From NCBI GenBank assembly GCA_016710365.1, contig JADJVW010000060.1, positions 1 to 64,000 on the forward strand: DNA of 64,000 bases, in the 5' to 3' direction. The translations under genes were made by a program, and so were the position numbers. Positions 1-12,651 of this stretch are shown in pieces. The DNA is from Candidatus Caldilinea saccharophila. Its GTDB lineage: Bacteria; Chloroflexota; Anaerolineae; Caldilineales; Caldilineaceae. Under the pieces are notes generated by a model that did no database searches, had not been told where the DNA came from, and saw only the letters and a program-made list of their open reading frames with translations. The first letter of the stretch is position 1; each line of letters starts with the position of its first letter.

Positions 1-64
1 CAATACCCTTCATAAAAAAGGAAAGATAGAGCGGTCGTGTAGGATAGGCTTATCACCGACAAAA

Positions 65-1454
65 GTGGAATTCCTATCGAGTAAGAACCGCTCGCGATCC
101 AGATTATCGCACTCCTTCAATGCTTGGATAATGTCAGAATCAGACAGCGACACGTCAGTTGGGACGAATCATCGCCGCGATGTTGGCAATGACCGGTCGT
201 GTGACGATGTTGGGTATTTCGCGCTGGACGGAGAGGGTGGCAGCTACCGGACAGTGCGGCGTTGGTTCAACACAGTGCTGCCGTGGGCGCAGATGAGTTG
301 GCTGTTCTTCCGCACCCACCTGTTCCAACCTGATGAGGTGTATCTGGTTTGTTGGCGACGAGAGCGTGGTCAGCAAAGCCGGAAAGAAGACACACGGGTT
401 TGGACGTTTTTTCTCGTCGATCTACAACAAGCCCATCGCTGGGGTCAGCTTCTTCACCCTTTCTCTGGTCAGTGTGAGTGATGCTGTTTCCCATCCGCTG
501 CTGACGGAGCAAGTGGTTAAGCACGCAGAGACGGACGCTCCAGCGAAAGCGAAGCAGCGTGCGACCAAGAAAAGCGCAGCGAAGAAGAATCAAGGGAGGC
601 AAGCGCAAGGCGGGACGTCCCAAAGGCAGCAAGAATAAAGACAAACGTCGTTGAATGGAACGGCGAACTGAGAATGATGGAGCGACTGGTCAAGAAGTTG
701 TTGGAACTGATTGGTGGACTCTTCCCCCTCACCTATCTGGTGCTGGATGGTCATTTCGGCAACAACAACGTTTGTCAGATGGTGCAGCAAAGTCTGGGGT
801 TGCACCTGATCTCGAAACTGCGTCACGATTCGGCGCTCTACTTCGAGTACGGGGTGAACAGAAGAAGTCTGGCCCCCGTCGTCGCTCTGGCGACAAGCTC
901 AATTATCAGGCCATTCCAGAGCGTTATCAGATGGCGACCGGTCAGGACAAGGGGATTCGCACTGATGTTTACCAAGCCACGATGTTGCACGAGTGCTTTG
1001 CCGACCCACTCAATGTCGTGATCCTGGTCAAAACCAATCTGGAGAGTGGCGTCACTTGCACATGCGGTGCTTTTCAGCAGTGATCTCAAACCACACGATA
1101 CCCTGATTCACTACTATCGCCTCGCTTCCAAATCGAGTTCAACTCCGCGACGCTAAACAATTCTGGGGCATGGAGGACTTCATGACCATCAAAGAGACTC
1201 CCGTCACTAATGCAGTCAACCTTTCGCTCTTCATGGTTAATCTTTCTCATCGCCAGCTTGCCGATTTTCGCAGGTCACATCCCGACGCTGGTGTTTTGGA
1301 TTTGAAAGCGTTCTTCCGTGGTCGTAGATATGTCCACGCAACCATTGAATTGCTTCCCGAACCACCCAATCCAAATATTATTGCTGCCATCCTTCACTAT
1401 GTTGCCAGCATGGGCGCAATTCACTCGACTCAAGCTCTTATCACTCAACCATAG
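65..1454 (+). pseudogene. Decayed DDE transposase (IS4-like)
   Basis: This is the remnant of a cut-and-paste transposase split over at least four frame changes. In order, translated pieces show GDESVVSKAGKKTHG (first Asp, near 352), a KAGRPKGSKNK basic stretch, YLVLDGHFGNNN (second Asp, near 740), HLISKLRHDSALYF, then FQIEFN (the Glu, near 1130), and FWGMEDFM followed by VTNAVNLSLFMVNLS up to about 1390. Together these form the D-D-E series and the C-terminal YR..FQIE block of IS4-superfamily transposases. The exact IS family is uncertain and I could not define terminal inverted repeats. The 3' end runs into the antisense of the truncated decarboxylase gene, so the element appears to have inserted there. 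It is not functional as written. Confidence 0.8.
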
Positions 1455-1894
1455 ACTGGCGAAGGTATTGTTCTCGCCATATTCTTTTACAAGAGAAGCA
1501 TAAGCGTATTGCTTAGAGTACCCTCTTGAATCAGCAAAGTGTTGGGCGAACATGATCGCTTTTGCTTCTGCAGGCTTAATGAAATTATCTCCTCCACTTA
1601 AGAAGCTGCTGATTTCCTCATTACTCATGCCTTGACGCAAAGCTATTTTAGTATGATGATAGGAACAGGCAGCACAACCATTTACTTCGGTTACTGCCAA
1701 CTGTAAACGCTCCACAAAATGTTCGTCGAGTAGTTTACTCTTTTATTTCCCATCATCTGTGACACTGCTCTTGGAGCGAAAACAAACGAACGATACATTT
1801 CCCCGAAAGTGAACTTACGCTTAAATCCAGATCGCAGACTTGTTGCCCCCGATGTCTTTATGCTCTCTTCCATTTTCGTGTTTGTAGTTGTCAC
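1455..1894 (-). pseudogene. Carboxymuconolactone decarboxylase-family protein, broken
   Basis: The reading frame encodes an AhpD/CMD-like protein. The diagnostic pair of cysteines with a trailing histidine is visible in NGCAACSYHHTKIALRQGMS, where the CMD family has its CxxC redox/catalytic motif. The first about 55 codons (from 1894) and the CxxC part lie in different frames; shifting one base near 1735 joins MGNKRV to KLLDEHFVERLQLAV. At the other end the protein loses CMD similarity after VKEYGE and continues as antisense of the transposase, so the C-terminus was removed by the insertion. Two independent lesions make this a pseudogene. Members of the family act in peroxide defence or aromatic degradation; the role here cannot be told. 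Confidence 0.75.
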
Positions 1895-2133
1895 TTGATT
1901 CTCCCCTTTCTTTGCAGGTGCGTCACCGTTGCGCGCATAGTCGAAGTTGTCAAGCTTGCCCTCTTTTATAGTATATCACGGCAACTCGGTGCTTGCCCTT
2001 GATATCTACATAACGTACTGCGAGTGATGCAGCGCAGCAAGCGCAAATGCCGCCTGCGCTCAGAGTAAGCCGCCGCATAATCCGTGTTGGACGAAGCCGA
2101 GGGGTGAGCGCTCTATCGGATCTGAACCCACTG

Positions 2134-2240
2134 TCAGTAGTTCACGGTTTGGCCTCACACGAAGACACAAAGGGCACAAAGTTGAAGATGGCGTCCTTTG
2201 TGATCTTCGTGGCTTTGTGTGAGTTTCGTGAAGTGCTGAA
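2134..2240. repeat. CACAAAG-type palindromic repeat, copy 1
   Basis: The left arm is built from CACAAAG/GAAGACACAAAG words and the right arm from their complement (CTTTGTG..TTTGTGTGAG), so the segment folds into a long imperfect hairpin. A second copy with the same order and flanks (CAG.AGTTCAC at the start, GAGTTTCGTGAAGT near the end) lies at 45248-45352. No gene is seen between 1895 and 2422 apart from this repeat and a smaller hairpin near 2250. Confidence 0.75.
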
Positions 2241-2422
2241 TGTCATCGGCGATTGCGCCGACGAGGTAGCATTCAGGCTGATCTGCTTGCGTTAACTGAG
2301 CTGCGATGAGGCGCCGGCGCTGGACATGCCGGCTATGCAGTCGTGCAACATGGACTCGATAGCCGAAGGGGTGGGATCGAACCGCAGGGATTCTAGACCC
2401 GTGATGGGTGATTGGGTAGACT

Positions 2423-2944
2423 CTACGCCGCGGCGCACGTCACAAGCAATTGGACAATCTTCTGCCCAAACAGCCGTGAACTTTTGGGGCCATTGGCCGT
2501 GACGAAATGACCATCCACGGTGACCCCTGGCCCCGTGTAATGCGCGCCGTGGGTTGCGATGGTCGTCGCCTCCGTGCCCGCCACCGTCGCTTGGCGGCCG
2601 CGCAATACGCCCGCAAAGGCGAGAATAACCGGCGCCAGGCAAATCGCCGCCACGACTTTGCCTTGTTGCGCCATTGTCTGGGCGATACGCCAGGCGTCGA
2701 TGTTGTGAAACAACAATTTCGAGCCACCTCCACCGACAAAGACGACCGCCGCATAGTCGGCGCAATGCACTTGGTCAAGCGTCAGTTCCGCCGTGACCTG
2801 ACCGCCACGCGCACCCGGACACACCCCTGTGTGCGTGCTGGCGATAACGGTTTGATGCCCCGCCTGCGTCAACTCGGCTTGCGTATCGAACAGTTCTTCG
2901 TCGCGGAAGCGTTCCGGTGCGACGACCATCAAGATCAGCGCCAT
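2423..2944 (-). CDS. DJ-1/PfpI-family protein (third putative integron cassette)
   Basis: The product is about 173 residues, the usual size for single-domain DJ-1/PfpI proteins (class I glutamine amidotransferase fold; chaperone, deglycase or protease-like members). The nucleophile elbow reads VVAAICLAPVILAF, with the conserved Cys near residue 102 but Leu in place of the common His after it. The conserved acidic residue lies in ERFRDEELFD near residue 17. I prefer the ATG at 2944, behind GGCGAGG, over the GTG two codons upstream. It follows attC-like site 2 on the minus strand, so it sits where a third cassette would be. No convincing attC follows its stop codon, so it could be a truncated last cassette or the first gene outside the array. 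The substrate is unknown. Confidence 0.8.
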   Translation of the reverse strand: MALILMVVAPERFRDEELFDTQAELTQAGHQTVIASTHTGVCPGARGGQVTAELTLDQVHCADYAAVVFVGGGGSKLLFHNIDAWRIAQTMAQQGKVVAAICLAPVILAFAGVLRGRQATVAGTEATTIATHGAHYTGPGVTVDGHFVTANGPKSSRLFGQKIVQLLVTCAAA

Positions 2945-2987
2945 ATGCACCTCGCCTAGTTGTGATGACGGAGCGTTACAGGGAATG

Positions 2988-3045
2988 GCCCAATGCCCGC
3001 TTGCACCCGCACGCGAAGCGTGTCGGGTGCAAGCGGGTGTTGGGC
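2988..3045 (-). other. attC-like site 2 (degenerate R' box)
   Basis: Read on the minus strand it begins GCCCAAC (R'') and ends ATTGGGC (R', expected GTTGGGC). Between them lies an almost perfect stem: CCCGCTTGCACCCG pairs with CGGGTGCAAGCGGG, closed by CACGC/GCGTG, with one unpaired A. It begins 6 bases after the stop codon of the nuclease gene, the normal attC position. The A instead of G at the cleavage point and the single bulge make its recombination activity doubtful. Confidence 0.65.
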
Positions 3046-3051
3046 GGCGCG

Positions 3052-3975
3052 TTATGGCGTTGCTTCGTTTTCAATTGTCGTGTCACGATTTTCTGGTAGC
3101 GCCTTTGTTAATTGTTCTGCAAATTTTTCAATCCGCACTACTGTCATCCCGAATAGACTGCTCAGGTCTCGGGCTAGATTGTCAGTTACCGTGCCATCTG
3201 CCAATACCATAAACATATGCGAGCAATCTATCCCAATAATTTTTGCCATTTTGGAATACTTCTCGATATGCTTACGATAATCGCTCGTTTTGGCTTCTAG
3301 CCAGAAGATTACGCCTTCCGTCTCAAACAGCATATCCAGTTCAAAATCATCTCCGTTTGGTAGCGAAATCTGAGCATTGCAAACATATGAGAATTCAAAT
3401 GATTTACTCTTGAGTATTGAAACCACTTGGGTCTTTACAAATCGTTCTAACCATTGCCCAGAGTAAAAATTCAATGCTCGGGGTGCAGTGCTTGGAGTCG
3501 CATATAGTTGATATACGGGAGACTTCTGATAGCGATATGCTGTAAGAAATGCGATGTTGTAAAGAGTAGTACACAGATGGGTGGCATCCGCAACGGCTTG
3601 GTGCGGCTCGTTTCTGAGATTCAGGCTAAATGCTCTGCCAGTATTCATATTTGTTTTTATGGAATCGAGAACCCCCTTGACTGATTCAAGCCTGCCCCCA
3701 ATGAATAAGGCTATTTTATCGAGAATTTCGTCACTCTCTTGCTCAGGCGGTATAGTCTTTATCGAAATTCCGCGTGAAGAGAGGAAATCCTGTAATTTGG
3801 TGATGTCATTGGCAGGTGGCGTAGGATATTCTAATTCGGAAGAAACAAATGACACCACATCGCCCGTATCGGACTTTATTTTTGGCAGATCTTTTACATC
3901 AAGCAAATCCGCTATTTTTTCTAGCGCAATTGCCATTCGTTCAAGCAATGTAGTGATTTCTGGTTTATCTTCCAA
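3052..3975 (-). CDS. PD-(D/E)XK nuclease-like protein (integron cassette 2)
   Basis: The protein is about 307 residues from a TTG start at 3975, chosen because ATGGAG lies 7 bases upstream and because the longer frame would run back through attC site 1. Residues 1-40 are a short helical segment. The C-terminal domain has the PD-(D/E)XK order: Glu177 in QWLERFV, Asp214 in DDFELDMLF and Glu227-x-Lys229 in FWLEAKTSD, a spacing like that of the DUF1887/Card1-type nuclease domain. No CARF or other sensor domain was recognised in the N-terminal half. As an integron cassette with a nuclease core it could be a defence or toxin-like effector, but that is inference. Base composition is visibly more AT-rich than the neighbouring housekeeping genes, which fits acquisition. 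Confidence 0.7.
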   Translation of the reverse strand: MEDKPEITTLLERMAIALEKIADLLDVKDLPKIKSDTGDVVSFVSSELEYPTPPANDITKLQDFLSSRGISIKTIPPEQESDEILDKIALFIGGRLESVKGVLDSIKTNMNTGRAFSLNLRNEPHQAVADATHLCTTLYNIAFLTAYRYQKSPVYQLYATPSTAPRALNFYSGQWLERFVKTQVVSILKSKSFEFSYVCNAQISLPNGDDFELDMLFETEGVIFWLEAKTSDYRKHIEKYSKMAKIIGIDCSHMFMVLADGTVTDNLARDLSSLFGMTVVRIEKFAEQLTKALPENRDTTIENEATP

Positions 3976-4019
3976 GTGAATGCTCCATATAATGCGAAAC
4001 AGTGATAGTGGGGTAAGCT

Positions 4020-4115
4020 GCCCAACGCTAAGTTCAGCGGCGTTTGAGGCGGCGGCCATTCTGCGGCAGCAAAATGGGCGACGGGTCAAACGTCCGCTGC
4101 AACGAAATGTTAGGC
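4020..4115 (-). other. attC recombination site 1
   Basis: On the minus strand the site runs from GCCTAAC (R'') to GTTGGGC (R'), 96 bases. The inner arms CAGCGGACGTTTGA and TCAAACGCCGCTG pair with a single extrahelical base, followed by a second stem containing CCATT/AATGG. Unequal arms with unpaired bases are the hallmark of attC sites recognised as folded bottom strand by IntI. R'' begins 17 bases after the corrected stop of the DHFR-like gene. Confidence 0.85.
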
Positions 4116-4132
4116 GACACGCCACCTTTGAT

Positions 4133-4689
4133 TCAGCGCGCGCGCCGGTAGTGCATGGCTACAGCGCCGCTGCGTAACAGTTTCGACGAGACAAACTCGA
4201 GTCGCCGCGTGCTGAGAAGTCCGCTTTCGTACAGGGTCGGGCCATGACCGGCGATCCTGGGGTGGACGAGAAACTTGTACTCGTCGATTAGATCCAGCCG
4301 GTCAACTCGGCCGCGAGCTTGCCGCTACCGAGGAGTACGCCTTCTGGAGTCGCATCCTTGAGCTTCTGCACGCTTGAGCGAAGGTCGCCGCCGATGTGGT
4401 GGCTGTTGGTCCACGGGAAATTCTCTCGCGTCAATGACACCACGTACTTTGGCTTGGCCTCCAGCTTGACCGCCCACTCGCGTATCGCTGGCGGCGCCTC
4501 CGTTTCGCCGCGGGCGACTGCCGGCCAGTAGCTCTCCATCATTTCGTAGGTGACACGGCCCCACAGCATTGCCCCGCCCTCGTCCATGAGACGAGTGAAG
4601 AAGGCGTGAGTCTCGTCGTCCGCGATTCCCTCTTGATGGTCGACGCAGCCGTCCAGAGTGATGTTGATACTGAAAGTCAAAAGCCCCAC
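4133..4689 (-). CDS. Dihydrofolate reductase/RibD-like family protein (cassette 1, frameshifted)
   Basis: The N-terminal part, from a GTG start at 4689 behind AAAGGATG, gives MGLLTFSINITLDGCVD and a WGRVTYEMME block typical of the DHFR-like RibD C-terminal reductase family. That frame stops at 4288, but one base shift near 4291 restores the conserved tail LDLIDEYKFLVHPRIAGHGP and a stop at 4133. The full protein would be about 185 residues, normal for the family. The shift may be a sequencing error or a real lesion. It is the first cassette after the attI side, the position usually best expressed in integrons. The family uses NAD(P)H to reduce pterin- or pyrimidine-like substrates. It is not a recognised trimethoprim-resistance DfrA or DfrB enzyme. 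Confidence 0.8.
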
Positions 4690-4765
4690 GGTGTCATCCT
4701 TTCAAGTTTTGCTACGAGACGCCCCGCCATCTGGCTCCAATTCGGGGAAATACTCACCCTGTGTC

Positions 4766-4937
4766 GCCTAACTACTCATTATCGAGCAAATGACGGATGA
4801 TTTCTCCCCCAAAAGATAATACTATACAAATCGGAGGATATGATCCGCCAAACGACCGATTCCCAGGCGAATTGGTGAAATAAGCGCCACTGTTGCCTGG
4901 CACAGGTCATCTTAACCCGCAAAGCCGGAGTGACATC
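4766..4937 (-). promoter_or_regulatory. attI-side junction and leader between IntI and cassette 1
   Basis: The minus-strand box GTTAGGC (4772-4766) is the junction where cassette 1 begins; the preceding 165 bases up to the IntI start must hold attI and probably the divergent promoters. GTGTCGCCTAAC here and its complement at 4109-4120 form the two ends of cassette 1. I could not define the IntI binding boxes or a clear promoter by eye. Confidence 0.6.
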
Positions 4938-5909
4938 ATGGCTGACAAACCGAAGAAACTGCTCGACCAGGTTCGTGACAAGCTGCGCCTCAAGAATTAC
5001 AGCTACGCCACCGAGAAGACCTATATCGGTTGGATCAGACGCTATATCCTCTTTCATCAGAAGCGCCATCCCGCTGAAATGGACAAGCCGGAGGATCGAG
5101 GCGTTTCTCGCAATCTAGCAGTCGAAGGCAACGTGGCGCCTTCTACGCAGAATCAGGCGTTGCACGCGCTGCTCTTCTTGTATCGGAATGTGTTGGAGCA
5201 GCCGATTGCAGGCAATGTCGAGGCGCTGCGGGCGTGTGAGCGTCGGCGACTGCCGACTGTTTTGACCGTGGACGAGACGCAGCATGTGCTCACCCATCTG
5301 GAAGGTGTCTATCACCTGATCGGGCTGTTGCTTTACGGCAGCGGGCTACGCTTACACGAATGTCTGTCGCTGCGCGTCAAGGACATCGACTTCGCGCGTC
5401 GAGAGATCATCGTTCGTAGCGGCAAGGGCGACAAGGATCGGGTGACGATGCTGCCGGAAAAGGCGATTCCCGAACTGGATGTGCATCTAGCGCAGGTGCA
5501 GGCGCAGCACGAACGTGACTTAATGCACGATTATGGCATGGCGCCGCTGCCCGATGCGCTGGAGCGAAAATACCCGAACGCCAATACAGAATGGGGATGG
5601 CAATTCGTCTTTCCTGCCGCTTCGCTCTCCAAAAATCCGCGTGCAGACCATGACACGCTCTATCGATTCCATCTGCATGAAAGCCAGGTGCAGAAGGCAG
5701 TGCACAAGGCTGCAAAGCTGGCCAACATCCCCAAGCCGGTCAGCCCCCACACCTTCCGTCACTGCTTTGCCACGCATCTGCTCGAAGCCGGCTATGACAT
5801 CCGCACCGTGCAGGAGTTGCTCGGCCACAAAGATGTCAAAACGACGCAAATCTACACCCATGTCCTCAACCGCGGCCCCCGCGCCGTGCGCAGTCCGCTG
5901 GACCAATAA
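4938..5909 (+). CDS. intI: Integron integrase IntI (site-specific tyrosine recombinase)
   Basis: The protein is 323 residues from ATG 4938, chosen because CGGAG lies just upstream; an earlier TTG lacks a ribosome site. It catalyses attI x attC and attC x attC recombination. The tyrosine-recombinase catalytic set is complete: Arg138 in GSGLRLHE, Lys163 in SGKGDKDR, His271 and Arg274 in HTFRH, His297 in LLGHKD and Tyr306 in TTQIYTHV. The insertion LPDALERKYPNANTEWGW (residues 204-221) is the IntI-specific patch absent from XerC/D. Residues 51-59 (PEDRGVSRN) do not look like the family, but the neighbouring frame there reads RRIEAFLA, which does; two compensating indels have scrambled about 8 residues of the N-terminal domain. 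The array lies divergently on the minus strand, the usual integron arrangement. Confidence 0.92.
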   Translation: MADKPKKLLDQVRDKLRLKNYSYATEKTYIGWIRRYILFHQKRHPAEMDKPEDRGVSRNLAVEGNVAPSTQNQALHALLFLYRNVLEQPIAGNVEALRACERRRLPTVLTVDETQHVLTHLEGVYHLIGLLLYGSGLRLHECLSLRVKDIDFARREIIVRSGKGDKDRVTMLPEKAIPELDVHLAQVQAQHERDLMHDYGMAPLPDALERKYPNANTEWGWQFVFPAASLSKNPRADHDTLYRFHLHESQVQKAVHKAAKLANIPKPVSPHTFRHCFATHLLEAGYDIRTVQELLGHKDVKTTQIYTHVLNRGPRAVRSPLDQ

Positions 5910-5937
5910 AAAGAGGGCGACAGCCTCACCGCCATCA

Positions 5938-6011
5938 CCCTCTCCAATCTCAACCCACCGAGCGCCTACCCACCCAGTCGCTCAATCTCCAATCTCTCAA
6001 TCTCCCAATCT

Positions 6012-6013
<2 letters not shown>
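5938..6013. repeat. AATCTC-word repeat (one arm)
   Basis: CTCTCCAATCTC, CTCAATCTCCAATCTC and CTCAATCTCCCAATCTC words fill the space between the IntI and A2M stop codons. The complementary GAGATT arm seen in other copies (48868, 59545, 13652) is missing here. It may act as an intergenic structural element between convergent genes. Confidence 0.6.
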
Positions 6014-11841
<5,828 letters not shown>

Positions 11842-12156
11842 AAAAGAACTCCTCATCACAAATGAGAATATAAATGGTTGCCTTTTGTTAGGCTGCTTCT
11901 GCGTCGATTCCATCTCAACCATCGATGTTCCGATTTCAAACAGGAAATCTGGGGACATATCCGCCCCATTGCTCCAGACGATAGTGTCAATATCTTTATC
12001 TACACGAACTGTCTTGAAGTAGGCAATATCCTTCAGCGGCTCGAAGATTTCGCCGTCAAGGTGAGGTTCTAAATCAACAAGCCGACTACTTCCATCTTCA
12101 AATTCAAGGAGCAGTTGGTATCCAGCTCGATAAGTCACAGCTCGTACAAAATGCAT
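11842..12156 (-). CDS. DUF2442-domain small protein, stop codon not in frame
   Basis: From ATG 12156 the frame encodes MHFVRAVTYRAGYQLLLEFE and VDLEPHLDGEIFEPLKD, then VWSNGADMSPDFLFEIG, the pattern of DUF2442 proteins (about 80-100 residues). No stop occurs before the A2M start at 11841, and the two genes share one frame, so as written the product reads straight into the A2M signal peptide. Loss of the stop by a small indel is the simplest explanation. It starts 12 bases after the DUF4160 gene, and DUF4160/DUF2442 gene pairs are common; some authors treat them as toxin-antitoxin-like, but the function is unproven. Confidence 0.75.
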
Positions 12157-12168
12157 GGTTTTCTCTCC

Positions 12169-12429
12169 TTATTCCAGAGGGGCGATGTCTTTTATACGTT
12201 TTTTCACTTTCGCAAGCTCCCAGTCTTCCATCAAGTCTTGCCGATGCTCAAAAGCCCACTCTAAAACCAATCCAGTCACCCGTTTAGGGAGTTGTCCTTC
12301 GATAAGTTGCAGTTCGTTGATCGAAAAAACTCCGGTCTGTCCTGCATATTTAGCGTGAAAATGTGGAATGCCATGTTCTTTATAATACATCGCAATGACG
12401 ATGCCGAAGAACCTGCTGATTTCAGGCAT
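12169..12429 (-). CDS. DUF4160-domain small protein
   Basis: The product is 86 residues, from ATG 12429. MPEISRFFGIVIAMYYKEHG followed by PHFHAKYAG is the conserved N-terminal signature of DUF4160, and the acidic-aromatic C-terminus (LEWAFEHRQDLMEDW) fits. I chose this start over an upstream in-frame one because the family begins with MPxI. The gene is directly upstream of the DUF2442 gene, forming a two-gene unit placed between pbpC and A2M. The biochemical role of the family is unknown; pairing with DUF2442 suggests a toxin-antitoxin-like or regulatory couple. Confidence 0.8.
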   Translation of the reverse strand: MPEISRFFGIVIAMYYKEHGIPHFHAKYAGQTGVFSINELQLIEGQLPKRVTGLVLEWAFEHRQDLMEDWELAKVKKRIKDIAPLE

Positions 12430-12458
12430 GGACAACCTCTGTCGATCAACGGATGTTA

Positions 12459-12600
12459 GAAACTGTTTGAAAAGCCCTACCACGAAGCCACAAAGAGGCA
12501 AGAGGTGGGCGAACAAAGAGACGCTTTCACGTGCTGCTTTGTACTGCTTTGTGCCGCTTTGCGTGCTTCGGGTCTTAGTGGTTACTTTTCAAACAGTTTC
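12459..12600. repeat. MITE-like palindrome with 15-bp perfect terminal inverted repeats
   Basis: The ends GAAACTGTTTGAAAA (12459-12473) and TTTTCAAACAGTTTC (12586-12600) are perfect inverted copies. Inside them CCACGAAGCCACAAAG faces GCTTCGGGTCTTAGTGG, a second, looser inverted pair, with CTTTGTG-type words in the middle. It is about 142 bases, has no coding capacity, and lies between pbpC and the DUF4160 gene. Confidence 0.7.
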
Positions 12601-12651
12601 TTAGAAATTGCGGCCATTAAGCGCGCTATCTTCCAAGGCAGGTAATACTTC

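Larger units (their letters stand above)
2423..5909. mobile_element. Chromosomal integron: IntI plus divergent cassette array
   Basis: The element has the standard integron layout: an IntI-type tyrosine recombinase (4938-5909, plus) and, divergently, cassettes with genes in minus orientation, each followed by an attC hairpin. Cassette boundaries read on the minus strand are G/TTAGGC (4772-4766), DHFR-like gene, GCCTAAC...GTTGGGC (attC 4115-4020), nuclease gene, GCCCAAC...ATTGGGC (3045-2988), PfpI gene. Each cassette's 5' hexamer is the complement of its own R'' box (TTAGGC/GCCTAA, then TTGGGC/GCCCAA), as expected from integration of a circular cassette. The far border of the array is not defined. 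The integron sits between an IS-damaged locus and the A2M gene. Confidence 0.85.

Noticed and set aside
2300..2422. Third attC after the PfpI gene
   Set aside because: ACCCAAT occurs just after the stop, but no matching GTTRRRY box or paired arms could be found.
4133..4689. Trimethoprim-resistance dfr cassette
   Set aside because: The protein belongs to the RibD C-terminal/DHFR-like group, not to DfrA or DfrB; resistance cannot be claimed.
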